Shown here in pieces: positions 6,943 through 12,947 of a DNA stretch of 17,046 bases. How positions within the stretch are numbered: the stretch's first letter is position 1; the number at the start of each line of letters is the position of its first letter. The notes under the pieces were generated by a model. The model was given only the letters and a program-made list of their open reading frames with translations. It was not told the DNA's origin and searched no databases. Source of the DNA: Lachnospiraceae bacterium (GTDB lineage Bacteria > Bacillota > Clostridia > Lachnospirales > Lachnospiraceae); NCBI GenBank assembly GCA_015258095.1, contig JABZIV010000038.1, positions 1 through 17,046 on the forward strand, read 5' to 3'. A program made the translations under genes and the position numbers.

Positions 6943-8444
6943 AACTTTGTCTTACGATGCGCTATTTAAGTCGGGCCCTGCATCAGCTTTCCTTTCAAAT
7001 GAGCCTTAATACTATGCGAACGGGAACGGATGGGGAGAGAATCTATTTTCATCCGGAGTTTGTGTTCCGCCTGTATGTAGAAAGTCCGCAGAAGTTCTAT
7101 CGTGTGTATATGCATTCTTTACTGCATTGTCTTTTCTCCCATATTTTTAAAAGGGAAGACAGGGAGAAAGAACTCTGGAATCTGGCAACAGATATTCAGG
7201 TGGAGTATGTTTTGGATTCCATGGATGTAGACCTTTTGCGGAGACCTGCCTATCCTTTTCGTGAAGCGTATTTTCATACGCTGGAAAAAGAAATCAAGGT
7301 TTTGAGTGCAGAAAGGATTTATGCGTATCTTTCTGAAAAAACACTCTCCTATGAAGAAAGGCAGCGCCTCGCAGATGAATTTGTGAAGGATGATCACCGG
7401 TTTTGGGAGATAATCGGGGAAGAGGAACGTAGCGCAAGGGGAGAAGCGCGGAACGGGGAGGAAGAAGAGAAAGGAGAGGAAAAGCAGAAAGGAGAGGAAA
7501 AGCAGAAAGAGCATACAGGACAGGAAGACGCCTTGCAGGAGAAAAACGCTACTGCGGACAGTGCGGAGAAGGAGGAAAGAGAGAAATCGCAGGAAGGAGT
7601 AGACGCGAAGGCAAAGGCGGAATCCACGGAAGAAACGGAAGCCCAAGAAAAAGGAGACGGAAAAGGAAGGAAAGAGGGCAGTGAAAAAGCAGATGAAAAG
7701 AGAGAACCGGACAGTCGGGAAAAAGAGCGGAATCTAGCAGACCAGTGGAAAGACATCGGGAAACGCACGGAAGAAGAGATGCAGAAGAAAGAGAAGGAAG
7801 GGGAGGAAGAGAAGTTATCCTGGTTCCTTACCCTTTCTTACAAAACGTACACGCCTTTTCAGGATTTTCTTCGGAAGCTGTCCGTAGACAAGGAAGAATT
7901 AAGGACGGATCCGGAATCCTTTGACTATGGCTATTATTATTTCGGGCTGACCCACTACGGGAATATGCCGCTTATTGAAGAAAATGAATATCGGGAGAGC
8001 AGGAAAATCCCGGAGCTGGTTATCGCAATCGATACGTCCTATTCCACGAAAGAGAAACTGGTAAAACGTTTTCTGGAAGAGACTGCTGCGATTTTGGGCA
8101 ACAAAAATACCTTTTTTCAGAATTGTACCGTGCATATCCTGGAATGCGATGATAAAATTCAAAAAGACATCGTTTTCCATAGTTTGGAAGAAATCGATTT
8201 TTATCGGGAACGTTTTCAGGTAAGCGGAGGATATGGCACGGATTTTCGTCCTGTGTTTCAATATCTTGCCGATTTACGAAAAAGAGGAGAACTTACAGAG
8301 CTAAAGGCCCTGTTGTACTTTACAGACGGGAAGGGAAGGTACCCGAAGTCTGCACCGGGCTATCCCTGTGCTTTCATTTTTCCGAGAGGAGAAGAGATAG
8401 AGGATGAAAATGTACCGTCCTGGGCGTTGAAACTGTATATGTAA
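6843..8444 (+). CDS. DUF2201-type vWA protein with degenerate metallopeptidase-like N-terminal domain
   Basis: This 533-residue cytoplasmic protein has three parts. Residues about 18-190 form the metallopeptidase-like domain of DUF2201 proteins. The expected HExxH is HSLLH (H91, H95), with a further H100 and then LWNLATDIQ, so possible metal ligands remain but the catalytic glutamate is replaced by serine. Residues about 193-325 are a Glu/Lys-rich, probably disordered linker. Residues about 388-533 are a vWA-like domain with a complete MIDAS: D397-T-S399-Y-S401, T466 in GYGTDFRP and D495 in YFTDG. vWA proteins of this kind act with MoxR ATPases. The start is GTG with GGGAGGAG six bases upstream; an in-frame stop at 6837-6839 rules out a longer form in this frame. 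It lies 66 bases before the ATPase gene. Confidence 0.82.
   Translation: MGRTGERAAASRKQNAGDALQSLGIRIFNQARIELCLTMRYLSRALHQLSFQMSLNTMRTGTDGERIYFHPEFVFRLYVESPQKFYRVYMHSLLHCLFSHIFKREDREKELWNLATDIQVEYVLDSMDVDLLRRPAYPFREAYFHTLEKEIKVLSAERIYAYLSEKTLSYEERQRLADEFVKDDHRFWEIIGEEERSARGEARNGEEEEKGEEKQKGEEKQKEHTGQEDALQEKNATADSAEKEEREKSQEGVDAKAKAESTEETEAQEKGDGKGRKEGSEKADEKREPDSREKERNLADQWKDIGKRTEEEMQKKEKEGEEEKLSWFLTLSYKTYTPFQDFLRKLSVDKEELRTDPESFDYGYYYFGLTHYGNMPLIEENEYRESRKIPELVIAIDTSYSTKEKLVKRFLEETAAILGNKNTFFQNCTVHILECDDKIQKDIVFHSLEEIDFYRERFQVSGGYGTDFRPVFQYLADLRKRGELTELKALLYFTDGKGRYPKSAPGYPCAFIFPRGEEIEDENVPSWALKLYM
7468..7503 (+). repeat. Tandem 18-bp duplication in the charged linker
   Basis: Two perfect copies of AGAAAGGAGAGGAAAAGC lie head to tail, followed by a partial third (AGAAAG). 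They encode the repeated KGEEKQ peptide in the linker of the vWA protein. The unit is a multiple of three, so length change here keeps the frame. Confidence 0.85.
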
Positions 8445-8510
8445 GAAATAGAGAGAAGACATTTTGGAAAAAAGAGTAGGGAAAAAGGGAAGGAGTAGAA
8501 AGAAAAGAGC

Positions 8511-10004
8511 ATGACGATACAGGATGCGAAAGAAGAAATTAAGCGAACGGTGAAAGCGTATCATCAAAGAGATGAAAATGGAAAATATAAGATTCCGGTG
8601 GAAAAGCAAAGGCCGCTTTTTCTCATGGGACCTCCGGGAATCGGGAAAACGGCGATTGTAGAGCAGGTAGCGGAAGAATTAAAAATAAACCTGATTTCCT
8701 ACACGATTACCCATCATACCAGACAGTCGGCAATAGGCCTTCCCTTTATTTCTCGGAAGAAGTTCGGAGAAAAGGAGTATGCGGTAACAGAGTACACGAT
8801 GTCTGAAATTGTGGCTTCGGTATATGAGCAGATTGAGCGGAGCGGGATTCAGGAAGGGATTCTTTTTCTGGATGAAATCAATGCGGTTTCCGAGACGCTT
8901 TCCCCTACGATGTTACAGTTTTTACAATACAAAACCTTCGGTATGCACCGTGTGCCGGAAGGATTTGTTATCGTGACCGCGGGCAATCCCGCAGAGTTCA
9001 ATAAATCGGTGCGGGATTTTGACATTGCGACCCTGGACAGACTGCGCCAAATTGATATTGAAGAGGATTTTCAGAGCTTTAAAGACTATGCGTATCAGTC
9101 TTCTATCCACAGTGCCATTCTTTCGTATCTGGAGATTAAGAAAGACCGTTTTTATTTCGTGAGACAGGATATAGAGGGAAAACACTACGTTACGGCACGT
9201 TCCTGGGAAGACTTGTCGAAGATGCTCTATGCTTACGAGGAACTGCATTATCCGATTGATAAAGCGCTTTGTATGGAATATCTCTCCGATCCGGAACTTG
9301 CAGAGGATTTTTCCCTTTATTACAGTCTTTACCAGAAATATAAGGAGAAGTACCATGTTCCGGAAATATTAAGAGGCAACGAGGTGAAAGACAAGAGGCT
9401 ATTCCTGGAAGCGCCTTTTGATGAGAAATGGAGTCTGTTATCCCTCTTAAATGCGGCTCTACAGGAAGCTTTTCGTACTTACGCGAAAGAGAAGTCTCTC
9501 CATGCCATGCTGTTTGCTTTTTTGAAAGACGTCAAAGTGAAAAACGCGGAAGAACAAGTGGGGAACAAGATAGAGGAAGAAATTCGGAACGAAAGAGCGC
9601 GCCTGTCCGGGTGGAGAGAAGCAAGAATTCTGTCTTCCGAAGAAGAAGGGCTCCATCTCTCCTATATTCGGGGATTGGAGAATTTCTCCCGGACTTTGAA
9701 AGAAGAGGGAGGCGTAGCGGCATTTTCCTTCTTGAAGGCGAAGTTTCAGAAAATGGAAGAAGAGCGGCAGGAAAAGATTGATGAGGCGGGGAAAATGCTG
9801 AGCAATGCGCTTCGTTTCTTAGGAGAAACCTTCGGAGAAGGGCAGGAGATGATTCTCTTTTTGACGGAACTGGTAAAAAGTCGTTATGCACTCCTTTTTC
9901 TCTCCGATATTGGAAATGATACCTATAATCAATACAACCAATATCTGCTTTTAAAGGATAAGCAGAAATCCCTTCAGGAGGAAGCGGGGAAGTGGATCAG
10001 CTGA
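8511..10004 (+). CDS. MoxR-type AAA+ ATPase
   Basis: This 497-residue protein has an N-terminal AAA+ core with Walker A GPPGIGKT (40-47), Walker B ILFLDE (117-122), sensor 1 TAGNP (157-161, N159) and the arginine-finger region TLDRLRQ (174-180). The MoxR family forms hexameric ring ATPases that remodel or load cofactors onto targets together with vWA partners (RavA-ViaA, NorQ-NorD, CbbQ-CbbO). After about residue 200 comes a long helical region, with a probable coiled coil at about 340-430 and a C-terminal segment YNQYNQYLLLKDKQKSLQEE. The start ATG is the first possible one after an in-frame stop (8496-8498), and its ribosome binding site is poor: AGGAG lies 15 bases upstream. It shares its transcript with the vWA gene and overlaps the channel gene by 13 bases. 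Confidence 0.9.
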   Translation: MTIQDAKEEIKRTVKAYHQRDENGKYKIPVEKQRPLFLMGPPGIGKTAIVEQVAEELKINLISYTITHHTRQSAIGLPFISRKKFGEKEYAVTEYTMSEIVASVYEQIERSGIQEGILFLDEINAVSETLSPTMLQFLQYKTFGMHRVPEGFVIVTAGNPAEFNKSVRDFDIATLDRLRQIDIEEDFQSFKDYAYQSSIHSAILSYLEIKKDRFYFVRQDIEGKHYVTARSWEDLSKMLYAYEELHYPIDKALCMEYLSDPELAEDFSLYYSLYQKYKEKYHVPEILRGNEVKDKRLFLEAPFDEKWSLLSLLNAALQEAFRTYAKEKSLHAMLFAFLKDVKVKNAEEQVGNKIEEEIRNERARLSGWREARILSSEEEGLHLSYIRGLENFSRTLKEEGGVAAFSFLKAKFQKMEEERQEKIDEAGKMLSNALRFLGETFGEGQEMILFLTELVKSRYALLFLSDIGNDTYNQYNQYLLLKDKQKSLQEEAGKWIS

Positions 10005-10624
10005 TTTTTGTTTTGGAAATGATTGGAACGATAGCCTTTGCCGTTTCCGGTGTCATCGCCGCGAAAGAGAAGGAAATGGATTTGTTCGGTGCCATTGTTT
10101 TGGGCTGTACAACCGCTGTTGGCGGGGGAATGGTGCGGGATTTAATCCTCGGAAAAACACCGCCGCTTATGTTTACACAGCCTGTTTATACGGAAGTTGC
10201 TTTCGGAACCAGCATTTTATCGTTCTACCTGGAGAAAAAGCATGGAAAAATCAGTGCGGAAAACCTGACGACTCTGTTGTATATTGCAGATAGTGTGGGA
10301 CTCGGTATTTTTGCGGTGGTAGGAAGCCTTGCCGCTTTTGATGCGGGATATGAGAAGAACTTGTTCCTCTGTACTTTCGTCGGAACGCTGACGGGGATAG
10401 GGGGAGGATTACTTCGGGATATGCTCTCCGCGGAGCTTCCCTTAATTATGCGAAAGCGGGTATATGGACTTGCGGCGGTCTTTGGCGCCCTGACATTCTC
10501 CCTTCTTATGGAGTGGCACTATGAGGAGGACGTTGCCATGTTCTCCGGTTGCTGTGCTACCGCACTCATCCGTTTTCTCGCAATTTACTATCACTGGAAC
10601 CTGCCGTCGTTTAAAGATAAGTAA
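9992..10624 (+). CDS. Trimeric intracellular cation channel (TRIC/UPF0126) family membrane protein
   Basis: This 210-residue, seven-helix membrane protein is built of two homologous halves. Each holds the family signature of a glycine-rich turn followed by a charged pair: AVGGGMVRDLILGKTPP (first half) and GIGGGLLRDMLSAELPL (second half). Prokaryotic TRIC proteins are trimeric K+-permeable channels (established for archaeal and bacterial members); selectivity here is inferred. The start is GTG at 9992, inside the end of the ATPase gene (13-base overlap), with GGAGG about 10 bases upstream. This implies translational coupling to the MoxR gene. Whether it works with the LRR/vWA/MoxR set or is only a neighbour cannot be told from one genome. 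Confidence 0.9.
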   Translation: MDQLIFVLEMIGTIAFAVSGVIAAKEKEMDLFGAIVLGCTTAVGGGMVRDLILGKTPPLMFTQPVYTEVAFGTSILSFYLEKKHGKISAENLTTLLYIADSVGLGIFAVVGSLAAFDAGYEKNLFLCTFVGTLTGIGGGLLRDMLSAELPLIMRKRVYGLAAVFGALTFSLLMEWHYEEDVAMFSGCCATALIRFLAIYYHWNLPSFKDK

Positions 10625-10650
10625 ATTTGACTTCATGCCGGCTAATTATA

Positions 10651-10710
10651 GTAGTTTTTCATATCTACCTTCTTTCTGCCCTTTGGGCTTGCGACTACCG
10701 ATTTTTTTTT
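10651..10710 (+). terminator. Possible terminator downstream of the channel gene
   Basis: A two-tier fold is possible: GTAG (10651) pairs with CTAC (10695), enclosing GCCC-TTT-GGGC, followed four bases later by nine T. The outer stem is short and the enclosed region large, so this is a weak call, but the T run sits where the upstream operon should end. Confidence 0.4.
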
Positions 10711-10730
10711 ACAGTGTCTATATTACCAGG

Positions 10731-10802
10731 TGTACATACGCATTAATGATATATGTGTACGGATATTCGAGAAAGATTTGTATATCTTGTATAGTTGTAC
10801 AA
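10731..10802 (+). promoter_or_regulatory. Candidate operator region of the RHH/brnTA operon
   Basis: GTAC-centred elements recur just upstream of the promoter: TGTACA (10731-10736), TGTGTAC (10754-10760) and the palindrome TTGTACAA (10795-10802) over the -35 site. TTGTATA also occurs at 10778 and 10787, giving a TTGTA repeat spaced 8-9 bases. Such arrays suit a ribbon-helix-helix repressor, which the first gene of the operon may encode. The binding role is inferred. Confidence 0.4.
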
Positions 10803-10823
10803 ATATATCATTTATGCTATACT
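10795..10823 (+). promoter_or_regulatory. Promoter of the RHH/brnTA operon
   Basis: TTGTAC (10795-10800) and TATACT (10818-10823) are separated by 17 bases, 26 bases upstream of the first start codon. The -10 element is good; the -35 element is weak and lies inside the palindrome TTGTACAA, which fits a repressible promoter. Confidence 0.6.
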
Positions 10824-10849
10824 ACCCTTATATAGAAAGAGGTGGTTAA

Positions 10850-11038
10850 ATGGCAGTTAGTGAAGCGCAGGCAAGAGCTACGGCGAAATACAAGGCAAAG
10901 AATTACAAGCGTGTACCGCTAGACCTAAGAAAAGAAGAGTACGATGCATTAAAGGAGCAAGTGGACAGTGTGCCTATGAATACCTTCATAAAGAAAGCCT
11001 TAAACGCCTACACAGGGCAAGAAATATTTAAGGTGTAG
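10850..11038 (+). CDS. Small ribbon-helix-helix (Arc-type) DNA-binding protein
   Basis: This 62-residue basic protein has a pattern typical of RHH proteins: a basic N-terminus (QARATAKYKAKNYKR), a short strand VPLDL (22-26), a helix around KEEYDALKEQVDS (28-40), and a turn and second helix MNTFIKKALNAYTG (43-56). RHH proteins dimerise and bind operators through the strand. It starts 27 bases after the -10 element with a good AGAGGTGG site and ends 9 bases before brnT. It is a probable transcriptional regulator or extra antitoxin for the locus. A BrnTA locus normally needs no third gene, so its role here is open. Assignment rests on pattern, not on a recognised ortholog. Confidence 0.65.
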   Translation: MAVSEAQARATAKYKAKNYKRVPLDLRKEEYDALKEQVDSVPMNTFIKKALNAYTGQEIFKV

Positions 11039-11047
11039 GGGGTAAGT

Positions 11048-11341
11048 ATGGAAGAATTGCGGTTTGAGTGGGATGAGAAGAAAAATGAAATCAACATCCA
11101 AAAGCACGGCGTTAGCTTTGAAGAAGCAAGGACAGCTTTTTATGATGAGCATTCAAAAGTGGAGTATGACGAGGAGCATTCCGTAGATGAGGAACGCTTC
11201 ATATTGATAGGAAAAAGCATAAAAGAAAAGCTTTTATTTGTCGTTCATTGCTATAGAAAAGCGGAAACAATTAGAATTATATCCGCACGAAAGGCAAATA
11301 TAGGCGAGCAAGTTAAATACGAAGGAGGTTTATATGATTGA
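11048..11341 (+). CDS. brnT: BrnT-family ribonuclease toxin
   Basis: This 97-residue protein matches BrnT (DUF497) throughout: an N-terminal FEWDEKKNEINIQKHGVSFEEA (FxWDxxKxxxNxxKHGVSFEEA in the family), a central DEERFILIGKS, and a C-terminal IRIISARKA. BrnT is a RelE-like ribosome-independent RNase that halts growth and is neutralised by the RHH antitoxin BrnA, which also represses the operon (established for Brucella abortus). Gene order toxin then antitoxin is the usual BrnTA order. The last 8 bases overlap brnA, with GGAGG for brnA inside the toxin gene. Conserved segments look intact, so the toxin is probably active. Confidence 0.9.
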   Translation: MEELRFEWDEKKNEINIQKHGVSFEEARTAFYDEHSKVEYDEEHSVDEERFILIGKSIKEKLLFVVHCYRKAETIRIISARKANIGEQVKYEGGLYD

Positions 11342-11582
11342 GCAGAAAAAGACGCAAGAAGAAGCAGATGATGATATTCTAAATAAGAATTTTGATTTTA
11401 AACACGCCGTCAAAAATCCGTATATTGAGCGATTAAGAGGGCAAGATTCCGTCATTGTAGATATGGAAGCCATTAAATACTTTAAGGAAATGGCGAAAAG
11501 CATGGGGACGGATTGGAAGACCTTAGTTAATATGTATTTGGTGGATGCTGTGAACCAAAAGAAAAAAGTTAGATGGGATTAA
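11334..11582 (+). CDS. brnA: BrnA-family antitoxin
   Basis: This 82-residue protein has an acidic N-terminal half that would bind toxin. It contains KNPYIERLRGQDSVIVDMEA (27-46) followed by IKYFKEMAKSMGTDWKTLVNMYL (47-69), which is the strand and two-helix core of BrnA/CopG-type RHH antitoxins. It should bind BrnT and repress the operon promoter. The start ATG follows GGAGG with a good spacing and overlaps the toxin gene by 8 bases. A strong terminator begins 24 bases after the stop. CopG-family antitoxin is the alternative broader name. Confidence 0.85.
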   Translation: MIEQKKTQEEADDDILNKNFDFKHAVKNPYIERLRGQDSVIVDMEAIKYFKEMAKSMGTDWKTLVNMYLVDAVNQKKKVRWD

Positions 11583-11605
11583 ACTGAGTGATTTTATCGT
11601 AAAAG

Positions 11606-11628
11606 AGAGGGCAAAAGCCCTCTTTTTT
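11606..11628 (+). terminator. Rho-independent terminator of the brnTA operon
   Basis: AGAGGGC pairs with GCCCTCT around an AAAA loop, followed by a T run; flanking A and T can extend the stem. It starts 24 bases past the brnA stop codon. Confidence 0.92.
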
Positions 11629-11631
11629 CGG

Positions 11632-11730
11632 AGTTATACAGATGAAATCAGCAATATGATTGATGCGCTTGAAACCGTAGAGCCGAAGGATTATGAAGCT
11701 TATTCCGGAGAGGAATTTGAACAAGATTGA
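11632..11730 (+). pseudogene. Possible C-terminal remnant of an unidentified protein
   Basis: Just after the terminator a 33-codon stretch, ending in TGA at 11728-11730, reads like the acidic tail of a real protein: DEISNMIDALETVEPKDYEA then YSGEEFEQD. It has no start codon with a ribosome binding site and its frame runs back into the brnA terminator, so it would be a 5'-truncated remnant. I do not recognise the parent family. Chance cannot be excluded. Confidence 0.3.
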
Positions 11731-11809
11731 GAAGAAGTACAATAAAACAGTGGAAAGGCTTCTTGAAAGAGAAAGAAAGAATGCAGGAAAGGACAGCAAG
11801 AGTCTATAG
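11693..11809 (+). CDS. Possible 38-residue helical ORF or gene remnant
   Basis: ATG at 11693 follows GAAGGA and opens a 38-codon frame rich in Lys, Arg and Glu (NLNKIEKKYNKTVERLLERE and on) that would form one amphipathic helix. It overlaps the remnant just upstream by 38 bases in another frame. It may be a small gene, or the continuation of that remnant after a frameshift. No function is suggested. The rest of 11810-11913 holds A-rich sequence with no feature I can support. Confidence 0.25.
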   Translation: MKLIPERNLNKIEKKYNKTVERLLERERKNAGKDSKSL

Positions 11810-11913
11810 AGAAAAATTTCGTGACAAAATTCATGACAAAATTGTTCGGTTTTTTGTAAAAATCTATAGGTTTGCGGAAAAAAATTCAAGAAAAACAAGA
11901 GGAAAAAAGTATC

Positions 11914-11968
11914 AAAAAAGCACGATTTTAAGCCATTTCCGAAGGGGTTAGGTTTAAAAACGTGCTTT
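11914..11968 (-). terminator. Long imperfect hairpin, probable bidirectional terminator for tRNA-Pro
   Basis: The arms 11917-11934 and 11951-11968 pair at 16 of 18 positions as exact complements (one of the other two is G-U) around a 16-base loop. On the - strand the stem ends CGTGCTTT and runs into more T, giving a good terminator about 20 bases past the tRNA. On the + strand AAATTTTT follows, so it may also stop transcripts entering from the brnTA side. Confidence 0.6.
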
Positions 11969-11987
11969 AAATTTTTGCATAAAAAAA

Positions 11988-12061
11988 TCGAGGTGACAAG
12001 ATTCGAACTTGCGACCCCCTGGTCCCAAACCAGGTGCTCTACCAAACTGAGCCACACCTCG
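11988..12061 (-). tRNA. tRNA-Pro(UGG)
   Basis: On the - strand a full cloverleaf of 74 bases is present: acceptor arms CGAGGTG and CACCTCG, D arm around GGCTCAGTTTGGTAGAGC, anticodon stem CCTGG/CCAGG with loop TTTGGGA (anticodon TGG), a variable loop, and T arm with GTTCGAATC. The discriminator base is A and CCA is not encoded. A T run follows directly. This tRNA reads CCN proline codons. It borders the brnTA islet at its 3' end, a usual integration site, but I see no duplicated tRNA end in the window. Confidence 0.96.
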
Positions 12062-12086
12062 GAAATTCCTTTAAAAATGCCGTATA

Positions 12087-12116
12087 ATCATACAATATAA
12101 GATAAAGAATTGTCAA
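12087..12116 (-). promoter_or_regulatory. Promoter of tRNA-Pro
   Basis: On the - strand TTGACA (12111-12116) and TATGAT (12087-12092) are 18 bases apart, about 26 bases upstream of the tRNA 5' end. The -35 is consensus. It diverges from the str operon promoter, with about 100 bases between. Confidence 0.75.
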
Positions 12117-12215
12117 TATAGGAATCCGGAGGGACGACTTTTTTGAGAAGAGAAGAAGAGTGTTTTTACCCCATCTTTTTTTACTCGATTTTTCATTTTC
12201 AGGCTGCGATTTTTC

Positions 12216-12244
12216 TTGACTTTTAGCACTGTCTAGCCTATATT
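12216..12244 (+). promoter_or_regulatory. Promoter of the str operon (rpsL-rpsG-fusA-tuf)
   Basis: TTGACT (12216-12221) and TATATT (12239-12244) have the optimal 17-base spacing, about 98 bases before the rpsL start. Each hexamer matches five of six consensus positions, as expected for a highly expressed operon. The bases from 12117 to 12215 hold only T-rich tracts with no further feature I can name. Confidence 0.85.
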
Positions 12245-12249
12245 TGTGG

Positions 12250-12312
12250 GACGTGAGTTTTCTCGCGTCTTTCTTTATGCATGCCTTTCGCAGGGTGGTC
12301 AGATAAAGAAAG
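12250..12312 (+). promoter_or_regulatory. Structured 5' leader of rpsL mRNA
   Basis: Two hairpins lie in tandem. The first is GACGTGAG with CTCGCGTC (8 pairs, one G-U) around TTTT. The second is a perfect 10-base inverted repeat, CTTTCTTTAT with ATAAAGAAAG, enclosing a 24-base loop that can form a small inner stem. They share base 12269, so they meet end to end or compete. A regulatory role is inferred from position. Confidence 0.45.
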
Positions 12313-12341
12313 GAATAAAAATTATAGGAAAGGAGACCAAA

Positions 12342-12764
12342 ATGCCAACATTTAACCAGCTCGTTAGAAAGGGCAGAGAAACTTCCAAGAAGAAGTCCAC
12401 AGCCCCTGCTCTTCAGAAAGGATTCAATTCCTTAAAGAAGAGAGCAACTACGAACAGCGCTCCTCAGAAGAGAGGTGTATGTACAGCGGTTAAAACTGCT
12501 ACACCGAAGAAGCCGAACTCCGCACTTCGTAAGATTGCCAGAGTTCGTCTCTCCAACGGAATCGAAGTAACATCCTACATTCCGGGAGAAGGTCATAATC
12601 TTCAGGAACACTCTGTTGTTATGATCCGTGGCGGCCGTGTTAAGGATTTACCCGGTACAAGATACCATATCATCCGTGGAACACTGGATACCGCAGGCGT
12701 AGCAAACCGTATGCAGGCTCGTTCCAAGTACGGCGCAAAGAAGCCTAAGGCTAAGAAGGCGTAA
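12342..12764 (+). CDS. rpsL: 30S ribosomal protein S12
   Basis: This 140-residue protein matches S12 along its length: PTFNQLVRKGRE at the start, KRGVCTAVKTATPKKPNSALRK (the loop where streptomycin-resistance changes occur, with wild-type TPKKPNS), SYIPGEGHNLQEHSVVMIRGGRVKDLPG and RMQARSKYGAKKPK at the end. S12 sits at the decoding centre of the 30S subunit. A longer frame is open back to 12246, but the real start is the ATG at 12342, which follows AAAGGAGA and gives the family N-terminus. A start further upstream would lie in the promoter and leader. It is the first gene of the str operon. Confidence 0.97.
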   Translation: MPTFNQLVRKGRETSKKKSTAPALQKGFNSLKKRATTNSAPQKRGVCTAVKTATPKKPNSALRKIARVRLSNGIEVTSYIPGEGHNLQEHSVVMIRGGRVKDLPGTRYHIIRGTLDTAGVANRMQARSKYGAKKPKAKKA

Positions 12765-12769
12765 GTAGT

Positions 12770-12872
12770 TGCAGGAGCGCGTCGTAAAAACGACAGCGCA
12801 AAACATGGTTTAGACATGGTTATGACGGAAGCATTTGGTCACAGTTCTTTAGTATAAACGGGATGTGTCCAA
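12770..12872 (+). promoter_or_regulatory. Structured rpsL-rpsG spacer RNA, possible r-protein feedback site
   Basis: The 183-base spacer is long for this operon and folds on inspection. One hairpin, GCGCGTCGT with ACGACAGCGC, has a 3-base loop and one bulged A. A second stem pairs TTGGTCACA (12835) with TGTGTCCAA (12864) with one mismatch. It extends outwards with CGGAA (12826) and TTCCG (12873) across a GCAT bulge. In E. coli S7 represses translation by binding the rpsL-rpsG spacer; the same use here is inference. Confidence 0.5.
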
Positions 12873-12947
12873 TTCCGCATGAACTCAAAGGGATAACCGG
12901 AAGAGAGTACCGTAGATCTAAATGACATATTTAAGGAGGGAAGTAAC

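Noticed and set aside
5882..10004. The vWA/MoxR genes as NorQ-NorD, CbbQ-CbbO or a gas vesicle GvpN set
   Set aside because: No nitric oxide reductase, Rubisco or gas vesicle genes are present, and the vWA protein has the DUF2201 layout, not that of NorD or CbbO.
11727..11951. 74-codon frame beginning at TTG after brnTA
   Set aside because: No ribosome binding site, start is TTG, the content is Lys/Arg-rich from A-rich DNA, and its end runs into the bidirectional hairpin.
11988..12061. tRNA 3' end as an attachment site with a duplicated copy flanking the brnTA islet
   Set aside because: I looked for a second copy of the tRNA 3' segment in 10625-11987 and found none, nor an integrase gene; an att site cannot be claimed.
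12246..12341. N-terminal extension of rpsL by 32 codons
   Set aside because: S12 begins at PTFNQLVRKG; the extension is read across the leader hairpins next to the promoter and has no family match.
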